Assembly (NCBI GenBank): GCA_032250905.1
Contig: JAVVEQ010000003.1
Span: 96,183 to 160,182 of the forward strand
Length of the DNA stretch: 64,000 nt
Reading direction: 5' to 3'
Source: Desulfotignum sp032250905
GTDB taxonomy: Bacteria > Desulfobacterota > Desulfobacteria > Desulfobacterales > Desulfobacteraceae
Below, piece after piece: positions 1 to 8,110 of the stretch (the first letter of the stretch is position 1; the number at the start of each line of letters is the position of its first letter). The notes below the pieces were generated by a model. It saw nothing but the letters and a program-made list of their open reading frames with translations. It was not told the DNA's origin and made no database searches. The position numbers were made by a program, and so were the translations under genes.

Positions 1-2
1 AC

Positions 3-434
3 AAGGACAACACCACGGCCTACTGGAAAAACCTGGACTGGGACAAGGCGTTCCAGGCGGGAATGAAAGCGGTGGACCTGCCCTACAGCGGGGACGTTGC
101 ATGGAAGGAAACCTGGATGTACTGGCGGATCAACCATGAAGTCATGCCCGCGGACATGGCCCTGTCCTGTGTTCAGTGCCATGAAAGCCTTCAAGGCGAT
201 CAGACCTGCAACCGGTGCCACCAGGACAACCGGGAGGTTGATTTCAAGGCCATCGCCCACAAGGGAACGGATTTTTCATATATGAAATCACTGGGCCGGG
301 ATGTAGATCATCTGATCGACAAAACCGATTACATCAACTTCAAGGCCCTGGGTTATGAAGGCGATCCCATTATTCACGGCGGGCGGTTCAAAAAGCTGCC
401 CATGGGATACAGGGGTCAGGCGCTATCGGATTGA
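3..434 (+). CDS. Octahaem tetrathionate reductase-type cytochrome c, C-terminal part (5' end outside window)
   Basis: The reading frame is open to the left edge of the window, so only the last 143 or so residues are present. Two CxxCH haem-binding motifs are visible (CVQCH and CNRCH). They are followed by a conserved-looking tail (HKGTDFSYM, GDPIIHGGRFKKLPMGY) that I associate with the octahaem c-type cytochromes of the tetrathionate reductase family. These are periplasmic multihaem enzymes or electron carriers reducing sulfur or nitrogen oxyanions. The signal peptide and the other haem motifs would lie upstream. The gene ends against a hairpin shared with the convergent gene. The family call rests on memory of the tail sequence; multihaem cytochrome c is certain, the exact subfamily is likely. 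Confidence 0.75.
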   Translation, partial: KDNTTAYWKNLDWDKAFQAGMKAVDLPYSGDVAWKETWMYWRINHEVMPADMALSCVQCHESLQGDQTCNRCHQDNREVDFKAIAHKGTDFSYMKSLGRDVDHLIDKTDYINFKALGYEGDPIIHGGRFKKLPMGYRGQALSD

Positions 435-440
435 TTTGGA

Positions 441-483
441 AAAAAAATCCGGTCCGGCGACGATTGAAATCGCCGGACCGGAT
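441..483 (-). terminator. Rho-independent terminator for the minus-strand gene at 494-1162
   Basis: A perfect 14-bp stem (447-460 with 470-483, arms atccggtccggcga and its complement) closes a 9-nt loop. On the minus strand it is followed by a run of seven T (the A-run at 441-447). It sits between convergent genes and may also stop plus-strand transcripts, but it lacks a T-run on that strand. Confidence 0.85.
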
Positions 484-493
484 ATCCTGGATT

Positions 494-1162
494 TCAATCG
501 TCGACAATGTTGTAGTGTTCTGACGAATTGTCATGATGCCGCATGATATGAAGAGACAGAATACGGCTTTCATATTTTTCAACACGGGTTTTGAGTGCTT
601 CCTTGGCCTGACGGAATTTGGCACTCTGAAGGCCTGAGATCAAAGATTCCACATCCTTGACCCGTCCTTCGCAGATCGTTCTCGGGCCGTCTCCAATGAG
701 TACTTCCCATTCTTCGGCAACATGGACCCCGATTTCTTCGAGAACCGGGTAATATTCCGATAGGACAAATTGCCGGTATTTTTTAAAATCATCTTTTTCC
801 CGGGTAATAATATCCCATACCTGGTTGAATTTAACGGCTTTTTCGTCGATATCCATGGAATAGTCCGGTTCTTTTTTCAGGGGAACCAGGACCTTGGTTT
901 TGTACTGCTTGATATAATTGAGCAGGTCTGATTTCAGGCGACGGTATTCAGGGCTTTTCAAGGCCATTTCCAACTGATCCAGATCCTTGCTGACCGTTTC
1001 CACGATCACGTCACTGTATGATCCCACCAGCACGGACCATCCGGCCACAGTTTGTATCCCCAGACCATTGATGCCGGGAATGAACTGGTTGATGATGAAG
1101 TCGGCATATTCTTCTTTCTTCGAAGGGATAATTGTCCAGTAATGCATCAGTTTCACGGCCAT
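494..1162 (-). CDS. Uncharacterised 222-residue protein, two ABM-like halves, paralogue A
   Basis: I do not recognise a named family. The protein is soluble, without signal peptide or membrane segment. Residues 1-95 and about 112-205 look like two copies of one unit: each opens with a K-x(2-5)-W-x-I-I type strand, has a central strand with W-(S/E)-V-L-(V/I)-G, then a helix rich in charged residues ending in Y-(K/E)-(T/S)-(K/R). This pattern resembles dimeric alpha/beta-barrel (ABM/NIPSNAP-like) domains, here duplicated in one chain. The next gene upstream (1275-1943) is a close paralogue of the same length. The start codon is ATG preceded by a G-rich stretch. Function unknown. Confidence 0.75.
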   Translation of the reverse strand: MAVKLMHYWTIIPSKKEEYADFIINQFIPGINGLGIQTVAGWSVLVGSYSDVIVETVSKDLDQLEMALKSPEYRRLKSDLLNYIKQYKTKVLVPLKKEPDYSMDIDEKAVKFNQVWDIITREKDDFKKYRQFVLSEYYPVLEEIGVHVAEEWEVLIGDGPRTICEGRVKDVESLISGLQSAKFRQAKEALKTRVEKYESRILSLHIMRHHDNSSEHYNIVDD

Positions 1163-1274
1163 GAGAACCCCCCAGTGCTGTTTTTAATGTGGTTTTATGG
1201 ATGAAAATTAAAAAAAATGTTTTCCCCGTCATTGTAAATAACCGGTATTTGAAAGCGCCATGATCAAAAATAGG

Positions 1275-1943
1275 TCAAAACGGGATCATTTCATACCCTT
1301 CTGACCGGTATCCCTTGATTTTCCGGACATGAAACGACAAAATCCGGCTTTGATAATTTTCAACATATTGTCTGAGTTTGTTTTTGGCACGTCTGAATTC
1401 ACCGGTCTGAAGCGCGGGGATGAGTGATCCGGCATCGGTCACCCGTCCTTCACAGATCGTATGCGGCTCATCCCCTATCAACACTTCCCATTCACCAGCC
1501 AGGTGGACCCCGATTTTTTCCAGCAGCGGATAAAATTCCTGAGCGACAAACTGTTCATAATTCTGGTAATCGCCCGGTTTCAAGGTGATGACATCCCACA
1601 TCTGGTTGAACTTGACAGTATCCGGCGAAATACTCATGGAGTAGCTGCCCCGCTTGGCAATGGGCACCATGACTTTGGTTTTGTAATCGGTGACAAGGTT
1701 GAGCAGGTCTGATTTGAGCAGCCGATAATCCCTTGTTTTGAGCGCGGTCTCCAGCATGTTCAGATCACAGCTCACCGTTTCCATGATGATTTCGCTGTAA
1801 GCTCCCACCAGCACGGACCATCCGGCCACGGTATGCATTCCCAGCCGGTTGACGCCGGGAATGAATCGCTTGATGATAAAGTCGGCATACACTTCCTTAG
1901 AGGAAGGGATGATAGTCCAGTAGTGCATCAGTTTCACGGCCAC
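1275..1943 (-). CDS. Uncharacterised 222-residue protein, two ABM-like halves, paralogue B
   Basis: This is a tandem paralogue of the 494-1162 product, equal in length and starting with the same MAVKLMHYWTIIPS. Divergence is concentrated near the C terminus. It carries the same internal duplication. The chosen start is GTG at 1943, which has a strong ribosome-binding site (aaggaggacagcc). It begins 75 bp after the end of the ACR3-Usp gene on the same strand, so it may belong to that transcript. No catalytic motif is apparent; function unknown. Confidence 0.75.
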   Translation of the reverse strand: MAVKLMHYWTIIPSSKEVYADFIIKRFIPGVNRLGMHTVAGWSVLVGAYSEIIMETVSCDLNMLETALKTRDYRLLKSDLLNLVTDYKTKVMVPIAKRGSYSMSISPDTVKFNQMWDVITLKPGDYQNYEQFVAQEFYPLLEKIGVHLAGEWEVLIGDEPHTICEGRVTDAGSLIPALQTGEFRRAKNKLRQYVENYQSRILSFHVRKIKGYRSEGYEMIPF

Positions 1944-2017
1944 GGCTGTCCTCCTTGTCCGGCGTTCATGTCACAGGCTGGTGCATGGCTGTTATCGGAT
2001 CATCAGGTGTTAAAATT

Positions 2018-3616
2018 TTACAGTAAAATGAGATCGCCGCAATTGTCAACAAAAATATGGTTTTCCCGGCCGGACCGCTGGTTCGGCCGGGCCACCAGAA
2101 CCGGGACCCTGGATTTGGACATCACCCCGCTGGCAGTGCTTCCCAGCATCATTTTTTCAAATTCGCCATGGCCGTGAGTTCCCATGATAATCAGATCAAA
2201 ATGATCCTTTGCAGCGATTCTCGTAATTTCATCCACGGGATCTCCGTCTGTGACGATAATTCGGTTTTCCGACAGCGGGCAATGTGGGATTTCAGCCAAC
2301 ACTTTCTGGGAGGTGACACGCATCCGCTTGTGCATGGCTTTTTTGGCCGCATCTATTTTGTCGCGGTTCAACGCGTCCCTTTCCTGCTGATTCATGGTGC
2401 CGGCCAGATTGACGCCTGTTCCGGTGGAAAAATCATCCAGGGTATCCGGCACTACATGCACGGCATGGACGTCTGCATTGAATCTGTTTCCAATGGCGCA
2501 GGCATATTTCACGGCGTGCCTGGCTGTAGGGGACAGGTCAGTGGCAAACAGAATCTTTTTGATGTCCATGACCAGGGATCCGGCGATTTCAAGGGCTTCG
2601 TCCGAGGACTCCTTTAAAGCAACGGGTTCGGGTTTCGCGGGTTTGGGCGGACCGAACATCACATTGATGAATTTGACATACCAGGCGGCTGACTGAATCT
2701 GAATGATATAGGCCAGAGATATCAGCAGGGCAATGGTCAGGCCTTCTTTTCCGAACGCGGTCATGGCAATGGCCAAAGCGATGGACAGGTCCCGCATGAC
2801 CACACCAAACACCATGGCAATGGCGTCTTCCCGCTGGAAAAGAAGACGGCCGGCAACGGTCAGCAGCACATAGGAGATCAGATAAAACACAGTCAGTGGC
2901 AGCAGGATGATGAGAATATCGCCGGGGTTGGCAATGATATGTCTGGCTTTCAGGGACATGGCCACAAATGCGATGAGCACCACACCTAAAGCTGAAAAAG
3001 GCGGGAACTTGGGTTTGATTTTCTCATTCCAGGTTTTTGTGCCGTATTTTTTCAGGCCATAGGTCTGGGTCAAAAGCCCTACTACCAGGGGAAAAAACAC
3101 AAAAATGGCGATCTGTTTGAACATATGCAGCATATCCACGTCAATGGTGGCACCCATGAATACCTTGGTGTAGACCGGTGCAGCCAGAGATCCGATAACC
3201 AGCCCGAACACCACCATTTTGATGGCGGCTTCCTTGCTGCCTCTGGCAAACCCGGTCCAGGAAATGGTCATCCCGGAAGTGGGCAGCACGCCGATCAGAA
3301 AAAGGCCGACCGCCCACAGACCGTATTTGGGATCCTGGCCGGACAGCATCAGTTTTCCGATGAAAAATGCCAGGAGCGGAATGAGAATGAAATTGATGAA
3401 CTGGGTGGCGGTCTGCAGTTTCAGATCCCGTCCTTTGAAAATGGTTTTCACATTCAGGGTCACCATCATGGGATATACCATGACAAAGGTAACGGGAATG
3501 ATGAACTGTTTTAAAAAACCGGCATCAAACAGATATCCGAAGATCAATCCAAAGCCCATGGCCACGGGGATGGTCCACACCAGGTTTTTCTGAATGAATG
3601 TCAACGCTTTGATCAT
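2018..3616 (-). CDS. ACR3/SBF-type membrane carrier fused to a universal stress protein (UspA) domain
   Basis: Residues 1 to about 325 form a hydrophobic ten-helix carrier resembling ACR3 arsenite permeases and bile acid:sodium symporter-fold proteins (GVLPTSGMTISWTGFARG, then VVMRDLSIALAIAMTAFG). Residues about 350-515 form a cytoplasmic UspA domain beginning MDIKKILFATDLSPTARHA and containing the ATP-binding type motif GTHGHGEFEKMMLGSTASGV. The usual ACR3 is a stand-alone protein of about 350 residues, so the 532-residue length reflects the fusion. The start overlaps the stop of the small gene upstream (ATGA), which implies translational coupling. Substrate could be arsenite, another oxyanion or an organic anion; no ars regulator or arsenate reductase is nearby, so arsenic resistance is not assured. 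Confidence 0.8.
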   Translation of the reverse strand: MIKALTFIQKNLVWTIPVAMGFGLIFGYLFDAGFLKQFIIPVTFVMVYPMMVTLNVKTIFKGRDLKLQTATQFINFILIPLLAFFIGKLMLSGQDPKYGLWAVGLFLIGVLPTSGMTISWTGFARGSKEAAIKMVVFGLVIGSLAAPVYTKVFMGATIDVDMLHMFKQIAIFVFFPLVVGLLTQTYGLKKYGTKTWNEKIKPKFPPFSALGVVLIAFVAMSLKARHIIANPGDILIILLPLTVFYLISYVLLTVAGRLLFQREDAIAMVFGVVMRDLSIALAIAMTAFGKEGLTIALLISLAYIIQIQSAAWYVKFINVMFGPPKPAKPEPVALKESSDEALEIAGSLVMDIKKILFATDLSPTARHAVKYACAIGNRFNADVHAVHVVPDTLDDFSTGTGVNLAGTMNQQERDALNRDKIDAAKKAMHKRMRVTSQKVLAEIPHCPLSENRIIVTDGDPVDEITRIAAKDHFDLIIMGTHGHGEFEKMMLGSTASGVMSKSRVPVLVARPNQRSGRENHIFVDNCGDLILL

Positions 3617-3822
3617 GACTGTTTTTCCTTATGATGAAGTGCTGCAATTGCGTCAGCATCGTTAAAGTTTTTTTTGGACACAAAATGAATGGGACAGGAT
3701 GACCGGAATTTGCAGTAAATATCCGGGTCACGGCATTCCAGGCATTCCTCGCACAAATAGATACCGTGCTTCAAACAAATATAACTGGTTTCCCTGTCCG
3801 GGTGGTTGACGCATCTGCCCAT
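3613..3822 (-). CDS. Small cysteine-rich (B-box-like) zinc-binding protein
   Basis: This 69-residue protein has an N-terminal C-x2-H...C-x2-H...C-x2-C...C pattern (CVNHPDRETSYICLKHGIYL then CEECLEC) typical of small zinc-binding B-box-like fingers. Two further cysteines lie in SSCPIH and DPDIYC. It has a good ribosome-binding site (aggagg) 6 nt before ATG and overlaps the ACR3-Usp start by 4 nt, so the two are probably co-translated. A metal-sensing or protein-interaction role for the carrier is inference from the coupling only. Confidence 0.7.
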   Translation of the reverse strand: MGRCVNHPDRETSYICLKHGIYLCEECLECRDPDIYCKFRSSCPIHFVSKKNFNDADAIAALHHKEKQS

Positions 3823-3864
3823 GGTTTCCTCCTGTTCAGTGACGGTTTGTTTTGCAGCAAAACG

Positions 3865-3874
3865 GTAACGTTAC
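3865..3874. promoter_or_regulatory. 10-bp palindrome upstream of the Cys-rich protein/ACR3-Usp operon
   Basis: The perfect palindrome gtaacgttac lies 43 bp before the start of the 3822 gene, in the only gap before this operon. Position suggests an operator, but a single 10-bp palindrome is weak evidence. Confidence 0.25.
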
Positions 3875-3894
3875 ATTTTCCAGAAGGCAGGCGG

Positions 3895-4605
3895 TTAAAC
3901 CGGGGGCAGGGAAGCTTTCCCGAAAATGGTCACACCCCTGGCAAAGGTCTCTGCCGCATCGGTCAGTGCCAGGCAGTGGTCCATGGCAGACACCAGTTCC
4001 ATCCGGCCGGTTTCCAGATGCATGCGCGTGCACACCGCCTGCACCACATCACGGGCCAGGGTGTATACATAATTGGGGGCGGACAGACAGGGGATCTCGG
4101 CTTCATGATCTCCTGAAACAAAGGCGGTTTCACAGGCGTGACGGTCCAGGGAATTCCAGGTTCTGCAGATCAGGGGACGCTGGTCATATACCATGCAGGC
4201 ATGGTGATCCAGAAAGATACAAGGGGTCTGGTCTTTGATCGCCACCCGCTGTGCCAGAGACTGTCCCCGGGTATGGGCCAGGTTGGCGTGAATCCGGGTT
4301 TTCAGGTGACACATTTCATCCAGGTTGAAACACTCCTGGATATGGGCGCAGATCAACACCGCCTCCAGGGGGGTGACATGGATGCGGGAATGGCAGCAGA
4401 AACTGCACCCGCTGGCACAGTCAGGCACCGGGGATTCGCTGGTCAAGGCCACAGAAGCCAGCACCTGGGCCGCAGCATCCGTCACCTGCCGGATCATGGG
4501 AAGCATTGTCCGGGATGGATCCCGGGTCTCTTTTTGAACGGCATCGGCGATCTGAAAAAAATAAGCGGACAAGGCATCTTTCTCCGGCGGCGTCTGATCC
4601 TGCAT
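3895..4605 (-). CDS. YkgJ-family cysteine-cluster protein
   Basis: This 236-residue soluble protein carries the hallmark CASGCSFCC at about residues 63-71, followed by CIFLDHHACMVYDQRPLICR, which supplies further cysteines. This is the arrangement of the YkgJ family, whose cysteines are thought to bind zinc or an Fe-S cluster. The biochemical role of the family is poorly defined. It stands alone, with 72 bp to the next minus-strand gene and a 336-bp divergent gap upstream. Confidence 0.8.
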   Translation of the reverse strand: MQDQTPPEKDALSAYFFQIADAVQKETRDPSRTMLPMIRQVTDAAAQVLASVALTSESPVPDCASGCSFCCHSRIHVTPLEAVLICAHIQECFNLDEMCHLKTRIHANLAHTRGQSLAQRVAIKDQTPCIFLDHHACMVYDQRPLICRTWNSLDRHACETAFVSGDHEAEIPCLSAPNYVYTLARDVVQAVCTRMHLETGRMELVSAMDHCLALTDAAETFARGVTIFGKASLPPV

Positions 4606-4808
4606 GGGGTCTCCAATGGTTTTGTAAGACAGGCAGCGATCTGCAGGAATCCGCCAGAGGGATGTCTGGAACTTACCGGTTATTCATGGCTACTACCTTA
4701 CTGTATTCAGCATCACCGGTCAAGGAACCATAAATCACTGCCAGCAAATTCTTTTTATGCCGGGTTTGGGAGTCCTCCATCGTTTAAATGATCAAGTTAT
4801 GAAAGCTA

Positions 4809-4854
4809 TTGACATACTTCATATTAAAGGCTAACAATAAATATTGTCGACAAT
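4809..4854 (+). promoter_or_regulatory. Promoter and GntR-type operator candidate for the ABC transporter operon
   Basis: The 336-bp divergent gap 4606-4941 contains a consensus -35 (ttgaca, 4809-4814) with a weak -10 near 4832 (taacaa). A perfect 12-bp palindrome, attgtcgacaat, follows at 4843-4854. Its GT-N2-AC core has the form commonly bound by GntR/FadR-type regulators, and such a regulator is encoded at the end of this operon (8111-8782). The position just after the -10 fits repression. Apart from this and the ribosome-binding site before 4942, I see nothing else in the gap. Confidence 0.5.
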
Positions 4855-4941
4855 CGACGATTAATAAGCTCTGGTTTTATCTAACGGGAAAAAAGCTGAT
4901 TTTAAAGTTTTGATCCCAAAAAAATTAAAGGGAGATATCAC

Positions 4942-5814
4942 ATGAAGAAAATTTCATTACTCAGTGCGATGTTCATGGCGTTTTTTGTCTTTACTTCAAA
5001 TGCTATGGCGGTAGACACGCTCGAAAAGATTTCAGACAGCGGCACATTTATTGTTGGAGCAAGGGATGGTGCTATTCCTTTTGGTTTTCACAATGATCAA
5101 AACGAACATGTCGGATTTAGTCTTGATATAGCAAAAGAATTTCACAAAGCACTGGAAGAAAAACTTGGTAAAACACTTGAGTTGAAAACTATCGTTGTCA
5201 ACCCAAAAACCAGAATACCTCTGGTTGCAAACGGGAATGTCCATATTGTAACAGGTTCTGCAACGCATACGATTCCTCGCGAAGATACCGTTGATTTTTC
5301 ATTGACTTTTTTCCTTACAGGCAGCCAGCTGCTGGTGAAAAAAGACAAGGGTTTTGCTTCTGTAAAAGACCTGTCCGGCAAAAAGATCGGTGCTGCGCAA
5401 GGATCAACCAACGAGAAAACAATTAGAAAACTCAATGAATCCGGCTATTTTAACCCAGAAGCAAAATTGGTCATTTATCAAGAACATACCCAGGGAATGC
5501 TGGCGTTAAATAATGGTATAATTGAAGCCTACTGCGGTGATGGAAGTCACTTGGCTGGTATGAAGAGCAAAGCAAAAAACGCTGATGATTACATAATTAT
5601 CGGCGAAATGCTTTCTTATGATCCTTATGCATTTATTCTTCCAGAAAACGATTCCAACTTCAGGGATTTTATTAATGAACAGCTTATCCGGATGTTCGTT
5701 GATGGAAGATACATGAAATATTATGATAAATGGTTTGGCGCCAACGGTGTGGTACCTTTCCCAATGACGGATGATTTTAGAACATTGATTAAACTGCAAT
5801 CCTGGCCCTTGTAA
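4942..5814 (+). CDS. Polar amino-acid ABC transporter, periplasmic binding protein
   Basis: This 290-residue protein starts with a clear signal peptide (MKKISLLSAMFMAFFVFTSN, cleavage expected after AMA). It has the type 3 solute-binding fold seen in GltI/HisJ-like proteins: TFIVGARDGAIPFGFHN near the mature N terminus, then GFSLDIAKEF, and SGKKIGAAQGSTNEKTI opening lobe 2. It would deliver an acidic or polar amino acid, or an analogue such as cysteate, to the permeases encoded downstream. The ribosome-binding site is aaagggagat. The gene is strikingly AT-rich compared with the 9-14 kb genes. The neighbouring operon makes an acidic amino-acid-like ligand plausible, but sequence alone does not fix it. 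Confidence 0.85.
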   Translation: MKKISLLSAMFMAFFVFTSNAMAVDTLEKISDSGTFIVGARDGAIPFGFHNDQNEHVGFSLDIAKEFHKALEEKLGKTLELKTIVVNPKTRIPLVANGNVHIVTGSATHTIPREDTVDFSLTFFLTGSQLLVKKDKGFASVKDLSGKKIGAAQGSTNEKTIRKLNESGYFNPEAKLVIYQEHTQGMLALNNGIIEAYCGDGSHLAGMKSKAKNADDYIIIGEMLSYDPYAFILPENDSNFRDFINEQLIRMFVDGRYMKYYDKWFGANGVVPFPMTDDFRTLIKLQSWPL

Positions 5815-5842
5815 TATTCCGGGATATTTTCTTAAATAAATT

Positions 5843-5870
5843 TGGGGGGCTCGCGTTAAGGAGCCCCCCA
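5843..5870 (+). terminator. Intra-operon stem-loop after the binding-protein gene
   Basis: A perfect 10-bp GC-rich stem (5843-5852, tggggggctc, with 5861-5870) and 8-nt loop lie between the binding-protein and permease genes without a T-run. Such hairpins usually stabilise the binding-protein mRNA or attenuate read-through, so that the periplasmic component is made in excess. Confidence 0.55.
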
Positions 5871-5890
5871 GTCCGTAGATGGAGTATCAT

Positions 5891-6622
5891 ATGTTAAATT
5901 ATGACTTTAAATGGTCTATTTTATGGGAAGAACCCTACGGCGGCTGGATACTGGAAGGAGTGGCAACAACCCTTAAATTAGGGGCTTTGTGCTGTTTGTT
6001 TTCTTTTATACTGGGTGTTATTATTGGAACTTTACGGATTACCAATTATAAACCTCTTAGAATATTTGCTGAAGCCTACACTGAATTTTTCCGGGATATT
6101 CCTTTACTGGTACAGCTTTTTTTCTGGTATTTTGCCGTACCGTCTCTGATGCCTGAAACCATGAGAGTCTGGGTTTACCAGGAAATCCCGAATTTTGAAT
6201 TTTGGGTCGTTGTTGTTGGTCTTTCCTTATATTCATCTTCCAGGATGGCGGAACAAATCCGGGCTGGCATTAACTCTATTTCTCCTGATCAGTTTAACGC
6301 TGCCTTGAGTACCGGATTCAGCCATTATCAGGCGTATCGGTATGTGATCATTCCCCTTGCGGTAAGGCTTGTTATTCCACCCCTGACAACTGAAACACTA
6401 ACGGTATTTAAAAATACTGCCCTTGCGATGACTGTAGGCGTACTGGAAACAACATTTATGAGTCAACAGGTTGAGGCATATACGTTTCACGGGCTTGAGG
6501 CAACAACGGCTGCCTGTGTAATTTATATGATCATAACACTGATTGTGGTTGGAACAATGAATTGGATTGAAAAAATGTTGGCAGTTCCGGGCCTTATCAT
6601 CAGAAAAGGAGCCAACTCATGA
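5891..6622 (+). CDS. Polar amino-acid ABC transporter, permease 1 (GltJ-like)
   Basis: This 243-residue inner-membrane protein has five or so hydrophobic segments. It carries the HisMQ-type N-terminal signature (EPYGGWILEGVATTLKLGAL), AYTEFFRDIPLLVQLFFWYF, and the cytoplasmic ATPase-docking loop around SSRMAEQIRAGINSISPDQF and AALSTGFSHYQAYRYVIIP. I chose ATG 5891 over 5879 because GGAG precedes it at proper distance. It overlaps the next permease by 4 nt (ATGA), so the two are likely translated together and form a heterodimer. Confidence 0.88.
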   Translation: MLNYDFKWSILWEEPYGGWILEGVATTLKLGALCCLFSFILGVIIGTLRITNYKPLRIFAEAYTEFFRDIPLLVQLFFWYFAVPSLMPETMRVWVYQEIPNFEFWVVVVGLSLYSSSRMAEQIRAGINSISPDQFNAALSTGFSHYQAYRYVIIPLAVRLVIPPLTTETLTVFKNTALAMTVGVLETTFMSQQVEAYTFHGLEATTAACVIYMIITLIVVGTMNWIEKMLAVPGLIIRKGANS

Positions 6623-7275
6623 GTTTTGAATGGCAGGTTATTACCAACAATTTTTCCTTTTTAATGGGAGGCCTTTTAACCACCTTCCAGTTAGCAATAA
6701 TTGCTATCTCAGGAGGGCTGGCACTTGGAATATTGGTGGGAATGGCGCGCTTAAGTTCTATCAAGCCCATATACTATCCAGCAACATTGTTTGTTAATCT
6801 TATGCGAACCCAACCCCTTATCCTTGTCATATTCTGGTTTTATTTTTTGATACCAATTGTTTTAGGAAACCCCATTGACGCTTTCACGTCAGCGGCGATT
6901 GCTTTTATTATTTTTGAAGCGTCTTATTTTGCAGAAATTATAAGAGCAGGAATTCAATCGATATCAAAAGGTCAGGTGGAGGCTGCATATTCTACTGGAT
7001 TTACATATTGGCAGGCCATGAGATATTTCATTATTCCACAGGCTTTGAAAAACATGCTGCCTTCTCTTATCACGCAAGGTGTCGTCGTATTCCAGGACAC
7101 TTCTCTGGCCTATGTCATAGGATTGCGGGAATTTTTGCGATCTGCAAATGTGGTGGATGCAAGAGAGATGAGAAGTGTTGAACTGTATTTGTTCGTAGGC
7201 TTTGTCTATTTCATGATTTGCTTTAGTATGAGCCGGATTTGTAAAAGAATGGAACTCAAGAAAGGGGCTGCATAA
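6619..7275 (+). CDS. Polar amino-acid ABC transporter, permease 2 (GltK-like)
   Basis: A 218-residue integral membrane protein of the HisMQ family. Visible features are LLTTFQLAIIAISGGLALGI near the N terminus, NLMRTQPLILVIFWFYFLIP, and the EAA-type loop SYFAEIIRAGIQSISKGQVE followed by AAYSTGFTYWQAMRYFIIPQ. It pairs with the permease encoded just upstream and ends 1 nt before the ATPase gene. Codon use is as AT-rich as in the rest of the transporter. Confidence 0.88.
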   Translation: MSFEWQVITNNFSFLMGGLLTTFQLAIIAISGGLALGILVGMARLSSIKPIYYPATLFVNLMRTQPLILVIFWFYFLIPIVLGNPIDAFTSAAIAFIIFEASYFAEIIRAGIQSISKGQVEAAYSTGFTYWQAMRYFIIPQALKNMLPSLITQGVVVFQDTSLAYVIGLREFLRSANVVDAREMRSVELYLFVGFVYFMICFSMSRICKRMELKKGAA

Positions 7276-7276
7276 G

Positions 7277-8002
7277 ATGATTGAAATAATGAATGTTAGC
7301 AAGTGGTTTGGAGACCTCAAAGTCCTTGACAATGTCAACGAGACGATCAATAAAGGCCAGGTTGTCGTTATTTGTGGTCCTTCAGGGTCTGGTAAAAGCA
7401 CGCTGTTAAAATCGCTCAACGGATTGGAACCTTTTCAGGAAGGCGATATTCGGGTGGATGGAATTTCACTCATAGATCCCAAAACAAATTTCATAAAACT
7501 CAGACAAAAGATGGGAATGGTATTTCAACGATTTGAACTTTACCCGCATCTGAAAGTAATAGAGAATATAACAATTGCACCCATCAAAGTGCTGAACCAA
7601 TCCAAAACCAAGGCAAACAAAAAAGCGATGGAACTTCTTGAAAGAGTTGGGATCCCTGAACAGGCGAATAAATACCCTGGCAATCTTTCTGGTGGTCAGC
7701 AGCAGCGCGTTGCCATTGCCAGGGCGCTTGCTATGGAACCGGATATCATGCTTTTTGATGAACCTACCTCTGCGCTTGATCCAGAGATGATAAAAGAGGT
7801 TTTAGATGTAATGGTGGACCTTGCCAAGTCAGGGATGACAATGGTCGTTGTGACTCACGAAATGGGATTTGCAAAGGAAGTGGCTGATGAAATCATCTTT
7901 ATGGATGAAGGCAGAATAATTGAAAGAGGAACGGATAGAACCTTTTTTGAAAATCCTGAAAGTGATCGGGCAAAAGATTTTTTGAGTAAAATTTTAATTT
8001 AG
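7277..8002 (+). CDS. Polar amino-acid ABC transporter, ATP-binding subunit (GltL-like)
   Basis: This 241-residue cytoplasmic ATPase has Walker A GPSGSGKST (about residue 32), the Q-loop region GMVFQRFELYPHLKVIENI, the signature LSGGQQQRVAIARAL, Walker B IMLFDEPTSALDPE and the switch histidine in VVVTHEMGFA. This combination is typical of polar amino-acid importers. It is the last transporter gene; the regulator gene follows after 108 bp. Confidence 0.92.
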   Translation: MIEIMNVSKWFGDLKVLDNVNETINKGQVVVICGPSGSGKSTLLKSLNGLEPFQEGDIRVDGISLIDPKTNFIKLRQKMGMVFQRFELYPHLKVIENITIAPIKVLNQSKTKANKKAMELLERVGIPEQANKYPGNLSGGQQQRVAIARALAMEPDIMLFDEPTSALDPEMIKEVLDVMVDLAKSGMTMVVVTHEMGFAKEVADEIIFMDEGRIIERGTDRTFFENPESDRAKDFLSKILI

Positions 8003-8110
8003 CCTTATGGCACCTGCCGCCTGTTAATACTCAATTGAATTTTGGCATTTGGGGGTTAGCGTTTTAAATGATGAGCATAGCAATTGCCATAGAAGAAGAC
8101 GTATCTTCTG

